This document shows, piece after piece, positions 12,576 through 26,323 of a DNA stretch of 64,000 nucleotides. This stretch comes from Odontesthes bonariensis. Its lineage: Eukaryota; Chordata; Actinopteri; Atheriniformes; Atherinopsidae. The notes below the pieces were generated by a model that worked only from the letters and a program-made list of their open reading frames with translations, searched no databases and had not been told where the DNA came from. Made by a program: the position numbers and the translations under genes. The stretch lies in assembly GCF_027942865.1 (NCBI RefSeq), contig NC_134528.1, positions 12,974,086 through 13,038,085 of the forward strand, in the 5' to 3' direction. How positions within the stretch are numbered: the stretch's first letter is position 1; the number at the start of each line of letters is the position of its first letter.

Positions 12576-13588
12576 TGAAGATCTAATTCTAAATTTGTCC
12601 TCTGCTTTTTGCAGTTTAGGACCAGCAAGCAAAAACAATTCTGCTCATATGAACCTCAGCTGTGCTTTTTACAACTACATCTTTGCAGAAGAAGTCTGAG
12701 GATTTGTATATATGTTGATAGGTAAACTATCAAAAATATTCTGATAAGAGTCTGATGAAAATACAAGATGTCAAAGCACTTAGAGTATGCATCTATCTGA
12801 TGATTATGGGGTAAAAAAGGGGGGCTTTTGTCCTCTCAGTGAAAATATTATCAATCATCCAAGCAGACTAGATTAAAATATTTAAAAATATACAGCAATT
12901 TGGCAAATGTCTCAAAATGATCAGATAACTGAGGGATAACCTACATTATTGAACATCAGATTAATTCATTTGCCACTTAAATCAATATACACCTCCATAA
13001 AAAAGCTCAGTCATAAGAGAAGAAATGTTAAAAACTGGATCTAAAGGGCCAGAGATGTTTTTCTACCTTCACGCTTGATTCATATGCTGACTCGGCCTTT
13101 ACTAACCTGAAAGACAACCAGTGTTCAGATTATTGAGGTCAGATTACAGTCCTTTCCAGACATCTGTCTAGCTGCAGCCCTCCCTCCCAGCACTGCTAAG
13201 CCTGACGGCCTCCGGCCCACTTTACACAGATGGGTCTCCTGGTATGTTGGTACTGCGCAGGGGCAGAATGAATTTAATTAGACCGACACAATTCATTTCA
13301 GGGACATACCTGGACGAAGAAATCCAAAACTACCCCATATAACTTTGAAAAACTCTTAACTGAGCCTTTGTGAGAAGGAAATGTTCAAAACTTGTGTTTT
13401 TGAGCTGATGTAACAATATTTTCTAGGCAAAGTGGACCATCACTATAAATACACCTTTCTTATGTCTCACATGTCATTTGATGTCTTAAGCATTACGTCA
13501 ATGAAGATTAAGGTAATAGGCTTTCTTCTATGCAGCCGATAGGCATGTCCTGCCCTCACAGGCCTATTTCACATGCTCGTCCAGGAAC

Positions 13589-15687
13589 ATGGACGCCTTT
13601 TGTTTGGCGTTAGGTATCTCTTTGGTATTTTCTATCATCATCCCTGGATTCTCAACTTGTCTGCCGGGTTGCTCCTGCACAAATGATAACCTGGGGAAGT
13701 AAGTGACCACTGAAACTACAGATACCTTAGCAAGCTGGTTATATTCTAGTCATGACCTTGTTTTGAACAAGTTAATCTATGCTTTAAGTGCAACCCATGA
13801 GACAATAATGTTTGAAACCAAATGTTAGAATATCATCAATGATTTTGGGCAAATGCTACATCTACAACATAAGTAGCTGTGTATAGAAGAGAGATTGTAT
13901 TCATCTTTAGCTTCTCTTGTCAACAAATGTCCTGTCTCTCAATCTAGATCTTTACTTTGTATGGAAACCTCCATGGGACAAATCCCAGAGGACATCTCTG
14001 ATGATTTCACGAAAATTCGTATTGAAAATTGCCACCTTACCGAGTTACCTCGAGGTTCCTTCTCTCTAGTTAGTGCCTTGGAGTTTCTTTGGCTGAATTT
14101 CAATGAGATCACCCTGATGAACATCAAAAGCCTGGAGGGACTCGCCAATCTGACTGAGCTGAGGCTACAAGGGAACAAGCTGACCTCCGTACCATGGACG
14201 GCATTTCAGGACACACCTAAACTCAAGATTTTGGATTTGAAGCACAATCGACTGGATGTGCTACCTGAACATGCACTGAGACACTTACCTGCATTGACCT
14301 ACTTAGATTTATCCTTCAATCAGCTTAACATTATATCAAAAGAAGTCTTTATTAATTGGCCTCTGTATCAAACAGCAGAGAAAGCATGGGGAAAAGAAGG
14401 GATGGTGTCCAATGTAGTTATGGCACTGCATGACAACCCCTGGTTGTGTGACTGCCGCCTCAAAGGCTTTGTTGAATTCATTAGGGAGGTCAGCCCTCCC
14501 ATCATTCTGATGAACTCTTACATGATGTGTTCAAGCCCAGCCACCAAAGCTAACAAGTTTTTCCATGAGATCCAGTTGAAAACATGCATGAAACCAGTGG
14601 CCTCTGCACCAGTGACTAACATCTCTTTACCTCTTGGGGCAAATGCAACACTGACATGTATAGTCCAGGCCAGACCTGACCCAACCATTCAGTGGATGTA
14701 CAACCTGAAAATTCTAAGAGGATTTGCAAGTAAGTTTTTGTTTTTATCACAACTATCCATTGTGAACCTGTTGAGGGAGGACTTACTGGGTTTTACCTTG
14801 AACTCTCAGACAAGTGCTGCCTAACTATGTCTTTAGCGAAAGAAAACAATCCTCAGATTGAAATGCTCTTTTCTTAGATGCTCTGTTTTCTCTTTGCAGC
14901 AACACAGATTCAGATAGATGAAGAAACTGTCACTTCCCAGCTGGTGATTCCCTCCATTCACATAGCAGACAGAGGAGTCTACACCTGCATGGCCAACAAT
15001 TTCATTGGCAACTCCTCTGTCAGAATTACAGTCAACATCAGCTCCCACAACTCCTCAGTTCCTCTTCCTCCACCTGTCCCCATGCTGTCATCTGATGACA
15101 ATGTCCACATTGATATCCGCATCGCCAAGCAGACAGTTTATGGCATCACCTTAGAGTGGTATGCAGCCACAGGAAACCCTGCAGAAACATGGTTTACTAT
15201 CCACTTTGGCAAATATGATTCACCCAAGAAAGAGATGATCTACATCGGCCCTGGCATCAACAGCTACTCAGTCAGCGATCTGCTTCCTGTCACCAAATAC
15301 GAGGTGTGTGTCACTATGAAGAACCGCCCACCCAGGGAGGGTCAGTGTATTGTGTTTGTCACAGGGAATGATATGAGTGAGCTGGAGCAGAGAGAAAGGC
15401 TCATTCACATTATAGTCATTGTGTGTGCCATGGTGCTGGCGGTGCCAGCTGGTATGTATGCGTGCACCACAGATGCCAAGTTCAACTGCGTGGGCCGCTG
15501 CGTGGATCTTTGGAGGAAGCGAAGGATGCATGAAGAGAACCTGCAGGGAACAGAGAGGCAGGGCCACTTCGACAGCCTGCAGGCAGGTAGCGATGAAGCC
15601 CTGTGCAGGGACTCAAAGGAAAAGCCAGTGAAGAGGCGGAAGTCTGAGGATAGGTGCAAAGGAGGAAGTGCAGCTCATCTGTACTAA
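13589..15687 (+). CDS. lrit2: LRIT2, leucine-rich repeat, Ig-like and transmembrane protein 2
   Basis: Coding exons 13589-13698, 13948-14729 and 14900-15687 join in frame to 559 codons plus stop. Domains: signal peptide ([15 protein letters not shown], about 1-23); LRRNT (CLPGCSC); LRRs ([36 protein letters not shown]); LRRCT ([15 protein letters not shown]); an Ig-like domain (LTCIVQ to GVYTCMA); an FN3 domain (about 365-455, [20 protein letters not shown]); a TM helix (about 465-487); and a basic cytoplasmic tail. The order, the exon-1 phase and segments such as IRIEN and VFINWP match mammalian LRIT2. It is a type I membrane protein expressed in retina and paralogous to lrit1. The start is the only ATG before the signal sequence that splices in phase with exon 2. 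It converges tail-to-tail with cdhr1. Confidence 0.95.
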
Positions 15688-18600
15688 TGTCAAAGTCAAA
15701 TAATGAATATATAAATGTATTTGTAAATTATGTCAGTTTTAAGTGTAGCTCCAGTTTGTGCCTTTTCTTTTCCAAACAGGAACATCATTTTTTCTCTCAT
15801 GGAGCAAACATGATATTCTGTCATCTAGCTGGAAAAAACTTAAGTTTGATTAATTATTTTGAACATTACTTGGAAATTTGTAGTTTGTTAAACTAGTGCA
15901 TAAGAGGCACAAACTGGGGCTTTTTTTTTTTTAAAGAAAATATGTAATTCATAATCAGCTCAAAATGAAGATGCCTTTCCTCCATCTTATAGGGAGAGTG
16001 TTATATATATGTACAAAAGAAAATATATTTGAATAAAGTTTTTCTTAAAGTTTTGATACAGCACTACTAGATTAAAAATGACTGTGGGTTTAGTAGATTC
16101 TCCCACAGTAACATATATTTGTTTATTACGAAATAAATTACAATAATATTGTACTATATGCGAGTTTATAGGGCACTTTGTTCCACTCTGAGCTGAATCA
16201 TTGTATGCTTTTTACAGACCCCAAATAAGCTGTCTTGTATTAGAATGAAATGTTTTTGATGTGGATTAAAGTGAATACAAATCCTGAGACGTACACAGTT
16301 TTCCAACACAATCACTCAGAGGATTTGTTACATAAGCAGCGTTTTCTCATGAATTTATGCATACGCTGGTAAACAGATTAGAGTGATTTTCTATCTGAAT
16401 CCCAGTCAACAGGACATGATATTTCCATTTAATAACAGCTCCAAGCTTACTGTGTTTGCACAGTAAATAAAAGGCATAAAAATCATCAAATGTAAGTATA
16501 TAACGAACAGAAATATTGTGCAATGCTTTGGGCTGCAGTGGAAGAGTTTCTCAGATCCTTTACTTTAATGAATATATCTAATGACAAGGTAGGTTAGAAA
16601 GCTGTTATACAATAGTACAATGTATGACATCAATAAATTGTGTAAGCGGATGATGTCTGTCACTACAGAGAAACTTACAAACTATGGAAATCATTTACAT
16701 GTAATTTTGAAATGATAGGTGTTTTAAAATTGATGATCTGGTATCATGAAATATTCCATTAGTTTCTCAAAAATATTGGCTTTGTATATTAGTAAATATG
16801 TTTGTCAAAAGATTTCCCAGGTTTTATTTTTTTAAATAACATAGTATCTTAAAGCGGTACTATGCAACTTTTTCATGGTCATAAAATTGCTTGGCAATCA
16901 TCAGATTGCTTGGCTGGCCCGTTCTGATGAAAACGGTGACATTTCCATCTCCATCTGGTATATATATATATATGCCTTTTTTTAATCATACTTTTTAGTT
17001 TATCAAAATTATGAGAATTCTTTTCAACGTGATGATTTGGTTCCATCGAAAAAAGAAACAGCTTAGAACGTCTAAACAAGCCTATTATGTCAAAGTAATA
17101 ACTTATTTTTTTATAGTTTCTCTAAATGATAAGAACCACTGAGTTCTACTTAGTGTCACAAATATATGGAAAAACTTCCCAGTCAAAAATAATGAGAAAA
17201 CAGAAACAGTAACTTTGTTCCTCAACATGATTCAAATCTTGGATTGCCAAGTCACACTGACTTGGCATCCTAAAATGACTCTGTACAATAAAATACACAC
17301 ATATAATCTTTCTCAAAATAATGACTTGGTATCTCAAATTTACGACTTCATACAATAAAAAACTGTCTCTAAATAGTGATCTAATGACCTGATGTCACTG
17401 CTGTCAGAGGAGAAGAAGACAAACCTCTCAGTTTTTGGAGCACTGATAATAACTCTTATTCGTTGATGTGCTCTTTTAATCTTTTAAATCTCAAATACAT
17501 GTAATACATTGAATAAAACTGTGTGTGACAGCTAAAAAGTGTTGGCACTGTTCATAACCTATAGTTGAATGCGTTGAATAAGTAAGTAGCATCTTTAGCT
17601 GTCAAATGAATATGGGTATTGAAATGTGGAGGCATAGAAGAACTTCCACATCCCATTGTATCTAAAAATGAAAAAATCCCCAATTATCTACTAATATGAT
17701 TGTTGAATTGAATTAAAACATTATTCAGTCCGAATATAATGGTGCACAGACACAATTTTTTCAAATATTTATTTAAAATCAAGACGGTACAAAGACGGTA
17801 CAAATATGTTACTTCGAAGAACCAGGCATGTGTAATTCATATTTATGATATATAATTGATCTTGACTTATTTAAAATAGGTACAAGTTAAGATATAGTTA
17901 TTTATTACAGCAAGGACTTTTTATTTGCCTACATTTGAAGGCATTTATGCTTAATATGGAAAGTAACAGTGTGGGGACCCCAAATGTTTGACAAATATTC
18001 TCTATCTAAATATCTATATATATATATATATTTATAAACAAAATGTCCAAGCAAGTTACTAACACATAACAATGCAAGCTCAAAATCTTTTTCAAGCATT
18101 TGACTAATTCTTACCAAATACATCCCACTAGTGGAGTTAGATGGGTTTGTTTGTATTTTATATTTACTGCTCCACGTTACACCTGAAATTTCATATATAT
18201 ATATATGTATACATTTATATATTTAAAACAGTCAAAATAATACAATTCTGTACACTTTAAATCGACCCATGTACATTTATATAAAAGCATTTTTCTTTCA
18301 TTACTCAAATAAATAAAAGCAGGCTTGTGTTACTACAGTGGCACATTGTAATCATACAAAGGAGCAACTTCTCAGCTTTGAAGCAGCTGATGTAACACAG
18401 TAAAAATATGAACACACGGGTCTTTTAGCACTTCATAATAAGCAATTGTTCTTTCATGACTGTGCCATTCAGATGCACGCTCCAATGAGCGAGAACCCAT
18501 TTAATTTCTTATTCTTAGGATTTATTGTTAAAAATCCTATTCTTTGTAAAAAAAACATTGCAGGGTTGTGAGCACTACACTTTTCAGGAAGTTATGCAAC

Positions 18601-18949
18601 TTATGTATACACAGTAAGTCTTTGTAATCCTCTCCCTGGATAATTTACAGTGCTGCTTCTTGCTGTTAAGATGACATAATCCTCCTCAAGATGGCAGTGT
18701 GGTGAATTATCAAGCTCTCTCTTCTCTTTACCGAAACTAGGTCAACTGAGGATGCAGTGCAGCCCACTTCTTTAATGTCTCATCTTAAGACATAATTATC
18801 TGTAAACCTTCCTGTTTTACCATTTACTCATGAACAATCTCAAGGTAGGTCCACCTTCCAGATCATCACATGGAGTGCAGGTGAGATGGGTTAAGAGCAG
18901 TAGAGCTGTCAAAGAATGAACCTTTCACCAGTTGTTCGTGTAGTTTCAG
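15688..18949. other. Convergent 3' UTR space between lrit2 and cdhr1
   Basis: AT-rich, with no coding exon seen. From about 16853 a 'ttaaagcggtactatgcaac' sequence begins that resembles a TTAA-ended fish MITE. Its right end was not found. Short AT dinucleotide runs lie near 16963, 18018 and 18195. The cdhr1 3' UTR must run down into this region from 18949; 'tttatt' (AATAAA on the minus strand) occurs near 18530 and 17890. Confidence 0.5.
16032..16037 (+). terminator. lrit2 polyadenylation signal AATAAA
   Basis: AATAAA lies 345 bp downstream of the lrit2 stop codon. Confidence 0.5.
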
Positions 18950-21900
18950 TTAATAAAGACCTTGGTTGTTCTCATTGATTTTCTGCTCCAGCTTCATTTT
19001 AAGCTCAGATACTAAAGCAGAGCTCATGTTTCCCTCTTTGCGGCGGCCAGATTTAGCTTTCTTGGAGCCTTTGGAAGCCAGTGCACCAGATATTGTCGGG
19101 ACTGCCCGGTGCCTCTCTGTGGGCCGTGTGTTAGATGGAGGTGGAGGAGGCAGACAAGGCGCAATCGGAGGCTTCGGCCGGAGGCTGCTGGCGTCATCCT
19201 GGGGAGTGCTCCCTGGGTCACTGATGAGGAACTTCTCCGCAGGATTGGTGAACTTAATAACAGGCATCTTGAAGGTCCAGGGCTGATGGTCCCTGGGTCG
19301 CTTCTTAATGATGCGGCGCACTGGCATGATCCTGTTGGACTTTGAGTTGCGCATATACATAGCCGTAGAGATCATGACTGTCACTCCTACCAATACAGTA
19401 ATGATAAAAGTGACCATGCCTAGAGCTTTCAAAGGATTGTCCCTACTTTTCATTAAAAAGGCCGCCATAGGCCCCTTGAAAGGAGTCTGTAAAAGAGCAC
19501 AAATAGAATAATTTGAATCTGAATCCAAGCTTTAACACACCATTTGTCCAAAGCATGTAAGCATATGAAATGGATGCGCAAAGCACTGACAGAGGAGGCC
19601 CAAACAACATGTCTACTGATCATGTAATGCTTTCACAAACACACACACACATTCAGTCATCTGTCTTCCTCTGTCCTACAGTATGGGACTGCTGATGCAA
19701 AGCTAAGAACTAGTCACGACACGAGTTGTTGGGAATGCGTCTGACAGTGCGGTGCTTTATGATCTTTTTTTTTGATTGATGAGGGCCGAACATGAAGGAT
19801 GAAAGTTCATGGGATCAGAACAGAGATGTTTGTGGGAGAAAAATGGAGTATAAGGAAAAGAAGAAGCTTGAATCCAAAGTAAATCTTTTTAAGTGAATTT
19901 GACAGTCATATAATCTGAGTCATGCTCTAGTTAAAAAAGATTAAAGAATTTACATACTGTATCTCGTAAAAAATATATATATGACCAATTACCAATTGGT
20001 ACCATAAAAGCTAAGTATATAAAAACTACATTTTTAGAAAAATATTGTTTTTCCTTCTTTTCATCTTTTCTAATCCCCCCCAAAAAATCCCCCCCAGGAA
20101 AAAAAAAAGTTATCATACTTTCAGTATTTTCTTAAATGTGCTCAAGTACTCTTTTACAGACAACAGCCAGCCAAAGCTCCCAGCTGAACAATGAAGTAGT
20201 AGCTGTGTCTCACTTGACTCTGCGGACCACTTTAATATAGTTGCTCTCAGGGTTGATTCTGGACTTTTTCACTGAGTTACAGTACAGGATTGTAGATATA
20301 CAGACTGTTAGTAAAATGAGGGACGTGACAATGCTGACAAAAATTCCAAAAACCGTCAGCGGACGCTTGCTTAGGCCCATGAAGTATGAAATAATTCGAC
20401 CTTTGATCTGAAAAGCACGATACACAACACAGAGACAGAGCCAAAAACACTGAGTCATCATGAAAATGGCAGAATGAATGCATGGTGAAAACATGAACTA
20501 AAAGAGAAATATGAACTGATGTGAATGACTGAAAACTTTGACATCTTTAACATCTTATGCTGTATTTAATTACAAATCTAATAAAAAGACCAGGGGCCTG
20601 AACTATGAAGCAGGTTATTGTGTCAGATGCAACAATGGCAGTTTTATTGCTCTCTATAGCAAATAAAGAACAAACATATAAGAAAACCAGTTAGCAGGCT
20701 TGTTAATTTTCTGTCATCCAGGCACTGAAATATTCAATAAAAATGGTTTAGGTTATCTAATTTTGTTTAGTTTTTAAAGCACCTTATAAGATGTATGTGG
20801 ATATTGTGAATGAACAGAATCTATGGGAGGCAATTTTACAAATGCCATACACTGTACACAATCGAGGAACTCTTTCATAGTTCAGTGATGACTTTGATGA
20901 ATAAAAGTAATTTGTGTTAGTTGCAAATCGATAAAAGACTAAGTAAAGTTTTTGAATAATCAGTCTCTGTTTTACATCTGTAATAAAGTTTTCTTCTGAG
21001 TGAAAGTAGAACTGCGTAGCTGACTCTCACTGTCAACACACAAATGTTGTTTTTATTTTTTCATTTTCTAAGAGAACTGATTCGTCAAGAGGCGGAATAC
21101 GTGTTGATATCTTATGTATAATCTAACATGCTAAACAGCATTTTAGGTTCTAATTTGTCATAGTGATACACGTCAATAAGTGAACCAGCTTGAAGTTACT
21201 AAAAATGACTTCCATAGACCACTAAACCAGCCTTGTAGTACAGGCCCCAAAACTATTATGAACTGATCCTGTATGTAGCCATGGCCATGAACTTTATTCC
21301 TAAAATGCTTAAAACTATTTCTGTCCAAAATTTGATTAAAAGCACGTTATAAAATAAACAACAACATTGCCAAGTATATTACAATAAAGAATAAAAAATT
21401 GAATATAGAGAAGATCGTGGTCGTTTCACATAATTAACGAGCAACTAATGTTATCCTCCCAGGGCGAGGTAGGTGAGCAGTGACAGGCTGAAACAAGGGT
21501 GCTGATTTAGCCTACAGTAGGATGGCAACAACGCCTATTGTCTAATCTGAAATAACTTTAGTCTACAGCTCAGGTGTACAATAACAAGCACTGCGAGCAT
21601 GCTGCAAGTCAAAGCAAGTCTTACCGCCTCTGTGATATCGATATTGACCACAGCTGTTGTGCTGAAGGACGGAGAACCTCGGTCCCTGGCCTCGACAACC
21701 AGAGACCACTTGCAGTCCTTCTGCTTGGTGATGTTTTGCACAATCTCCATAGACTTGATGAAGGGCTTCAATTTGATCTCCCCGGTGTCTGCGTTGATAT
21801 CAAATGCGTTGTCAGGATCTGCTTTCATGATGGAGTACTCGATGACGTTGTTTGGTGACTCTGCATCGTCATCCACTGCCTACACGAAGTAACAATTTGT

Positions 21901-24900
21901 GTTATCAAAATATCAATATTAGCTTTGTTCTTTACAAAACAAATCCAAATAATACATGGCATATCATATGCAGTGATTCTATGAAGATTCTAAGGTGATG
22001 GTTTTTAATTCGTCTGTGGGGGTTTTTGTGCGTTACCCAAGCTAGGCTATCCCTACTGCCAAGGAGAGATGGAGATTTATTTTTTCAAATTTCAGAATCC
22101 CCAGTTAACCTAACATGCATTGTTTCTGGACTGTGCGGAGAGAACCTATGCATGTTCGAGGAGAACATACAAACTCCACACAGAAAGGCCCCAGCCGCAA
22201 TCCAGGAACCCTCTTGCTGTGAGACGACAGACAACCACAGCACCATCCAGTTTCAAGCCCATTTCTTTTTAATGAAGAAGAAACATATCGCCCAGTTTGT
22301 TGACATGAAATTGATATAAGATTTGTAGCATATGAAGTGCACACAAAAGGCAACTTAATTTCCTATTATTTTGGGTAGACCAGTTCATTTCTATCAGTTG
22401 CTCTTCACCTCCAAACACTAGTTTCTGAAGCTCATAACTTCAAGTGGATTAGTTTAGTCCAAAACTCATAAAATGTTCAGTTTGCAGCAAAGAGAAGCTT
22501 GAGAAGACATGACTTTGAATATTTAACATAAGAAAACTTTTGTTTTTGTATTGTTGAGATGATAATGATACAGTGTAATGTACCTCTACTTTGACAGGCG
22601 AGCCAATAATCATGGTCTTCTCCAGGAGTTTGTCATCAAATTCTGGAGTGTGGTCGTTCATGTCAAGGACCGTGACGAAGACTTCAGCCAAGCTGTACTT
22701 GCCCTCGGAATCCTCAGCCTTAACGTAAAAGTTGTATTTCGACCTGACCTCTGCATCCAGGCTGGTCCAGGGCTGTGTGGAGATGAGGCCTGATGACGGG
22801 TTGATGGTAAACCTGCAGGTAAGATCAGACAATGCATGAGTCACAGCCACAGATGCCAATAAACCAGGTATAGCCATGATATTTCACACCACAAGTGATA
22901 TTTACATCACTTCCTGTGAATCTCTGCATAATTTACACTAAAAGGTTGCTGCCTTTATTGAATGGAACATGAAAAAAAATGCTCAAGGTTATTGTTAAAA
23001 TGTTAATCTAAGAGAGCTGAACTGTTTTGGTCCAAATTAGATGCGAGTTACTTCATTCTGTGGCAATTTATAAAATACTCAGTGTTTTTTATTGAAAACT
23101 TATGAGCTAAAAGGCAAAAGTCCATCCATTGTTCTGTCCATCCTTTCATCTCTTCATTCATACTTAGTATACCCGCTTCATCCTGTTAAGTTTGACCGGG
23201 GGCTGGAGCTAATCCCAGTTTCTGTTTTTTTTCCTGAGCTTCCATCGAAAAGATAACTTTGCCCATGTAAGTCATGCCTGCATGTGCTGAGACAGATATG
23301 ATAACGCTTTAAACCTACTGTACTGTGCTTTGATGAAGATTCAATCCCACAAAACGTCAGATCATTTAGCTATCTAAAGGATCTGTTGATGTGTAGAATT
23401 TGTACACATCAACAGATGTCTTTGTCTTTCTTCTCAATGTATAAATCAAAAAGAGAATGAAAAAAAACGGCCATGCTGCTACTCTCCCTACCGTGCGACC
23501 TACTGGTTTAATTTTTCAATTTTCCTTCATATTCTAATAAAAAAAACTGTCTCAGAGATCAAATAATCACATAAATATCACAAATAAGAGTTTTAACAAG
23601 TATATTCACAATACTTTCTGAGTGCTTTCTTGGTCAAAATCAGGCGTGCTGCCATTTTATTCAGCTGACTTTTCCGTCTTGTTCTCAACTGTGAAAATTC
23701 ACAAGTAAATCTGACAACTTTCACACAATTAACTCGGGTTCTGCCTGCAGACAAGCATAAATTCTCACTTTTCTTCTGCTGCATGCTGCCTTGCTCTTCA
23801 AAGATACCGTTTCTGAGGCTCCAGCTGTCACATTGCATGTTAATTGGCTCTGGCTATGTGAGAGGGGCCAGGCTATCTATTTTTAACCCTCCAATCCAAT
23901 TAGGAGATTATCTAGCATCTTGCAGCCATTTTGGAGCGAGCTGTTTTGTGCAGCAGAGGCCAATCAAACTGGTTTTCTGTGTTCCTGTTCTATTAAAGAC
24001 ACAGATTATTCAAGACTAGTGTCTTGCGGGCTGAGTTTACCAAACACTCGTAAGTCACAACTCAATCACTTTTTAGTCTGTAAATAGTTTTAATAGAGTT
24101 AAATATTTGATCAGGCTGATTTTTTACTTACAAATCTGATCCTGATCCATAAATTGTGTATTTGACTACACCCCAAGGCCCCGAGTCTGGATCATTTGCC
24201 TAAAGGAAGAAAAAACAGTACAGATTATACGCCTAATAATGTGAAAACATCTGTCAATCTGTGAGAAATGTACACATGAATTACTTTTACAAAATGACAC
24301 TGGGACATTAGAAAAACATTGTCCATAGTTGTTTTGTTTTTTTCTGTTTTTGTCACTAGAGCTGGCTGTGGATAACCAGTTCGGCTCTTAAGCTTATGTA
24401 AAGAGGGTGGAGCCTTGAGTATTGAGAGGGGATGTGAGGATAGGTCAGCATGATTAAACCTTGGAGTGTAATGAAGCTTTTTACTGCAGTCTGTGTGGTT
24501 GGTGCAGGGGACAGTATAGTTTGACACAAATGTGCCAAAATTTCTGTTCATAACCCCCCTCTGTGAGGACTTGCACAGGGAATATGGCTGAATGTGTCAT
24601 GGAGACATTCATTTCATAAGCAGGAACAGCAATAGCAAAGCTTTTTAATGATTGGCTCTAACATCCTTTTATCTAATGAATTCCACTTAGTGATATGCAT
24701 TGACCAAAGGGTTGAACTTTATTGTGATTGACTCACCGTTACAGACACAACATTGGAGCCTCCAGGGGAGTTTTCGGGCACCCTGGTGATGTAATACTCT
24801 GATGTGAATATGGGGATGTTGTCATTTGTGTCCAGCAGGTTGATCACGATGTCAGCTGTTGCACTGAACCGCTCAGGGGTGTCGATCTCCACTGCCAGCA

Positions 24901-26289
24901 GCTGTAGAGAGACAAACAAAGTGACCAAAAATAGAGCTGAAATGTTCAGCCGATTACTCAACTAGTTAATTAGAGTCAACCTGATACTAAAACAGAGGTT
25001 GTAAGAACCTAAAAAAAGAACAGCCACAGGTCTGTTGAATTAATCTTAAATGAATGACTGTGAAGGCTCAAAATACTGTCCCTGATTTTAGGCAAATAAG
25101 AAATTCTCAGACGTATCACTTCATTAATTAAGAAATATGCAGGTATTTCTAATTAATTTTAGCCATTCAGATTATTATGTTTGAATCATAACATTTGTTA
25201 ACATGCATGGGAGTATCATTCAAGATACAACTGAGAGTGGGAATAGCATCACTTTAGAAAAAAATGTTCAGGTCCATTGAAATAAGTTTACATGTTTTAA
25301 TGTCCTAAAAACCACAACATTTTTTCTCATACTTCTACATTGCTGCCACACTTCTTGTGGCATTCTTTCAAGATTCACTATGACCTCAGAAACTTCAGAA
25401 AATTTCTCTTCTAAAAGGCCATTTCTGCTCTAACTGCTTGCTGGTAAGAGTGCAAAAAGGCTATTCAGTTTTTTTTCTGATGAAATTTGCCAAGTGAATT
25501 TGGCAGATTTCATGGTGTTTCATCTACCTTTCATTCAGGAAAGTAGAAAAACCTAAACTTCAATTGTGATGTTTAAAGCAGCTGTGGATCAGTGTCTTGC
25601 GTGTGGAAGAAAAACTCTGTTTTGTGACACAAAAAAGCTATATAACACACTAAAGGTGAGAAAAAAACAAAACAAAAAGCATAAAAAGAAATCTTCTTAT
25701 ATCCCAAATACCAAATTTTTACCTCTGCTCATTTCTTTGACATTCACATGCTATTGTTGTATGTCTTGTAGGATGTGAGGTTTTACCTTAAAAGAAAGGG
25801 TTGATCCCTTTTCATAGTCGATGCCAGATGTGTCCTCGACAATGATGGTCACTTGGGCTTCATTCAGGACAGTCTGGGGAACCACTCGAAGCACTCGGTT
25901 CGGCCCCACTAGTCTGAGCTTAAATTTAGCGTTTGCTCCCTGAAAACAGGCAGAAATGTGGAGAAAATGAGTTTGTAGCTGCTCAGACAAACAATGAAAT
26001 GAAAGATTAATCAGATTCAGCAGGACCTCAGAAAACCTTAGTAGATTTTTGTAAACAATAATGCTCCATGAAGCCAGATGGAGAGAATAAATATAATGAC
26101 AATAATTCGCTGAACATATTATATGGTGTTACATAAATCAAATCAAATCAAATCAAACTTTATTTATAAAGCACTTTTCATACATTAAAATGTGCTATAC
26201 ATGTTTAAAAGCAACCCCCATTGTACCCCCCCCATATGTACACACACGCAGGGACACATACACACACACATAATAATAATAATTAAAAA

Positions 26290-26323
<34 letters not shown>

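Larger units (their letters stand above)
11366..13588. other. Intergenic lrit1-lrit2: 3' UTR, repeat, lrit2 upstream region
   Basis: Contains the lrit1 3' UTR, one interspersed repeat and about 1 kb of unique sequence before the lrit2 start. No coding exon seen. Confidence 0.6.
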
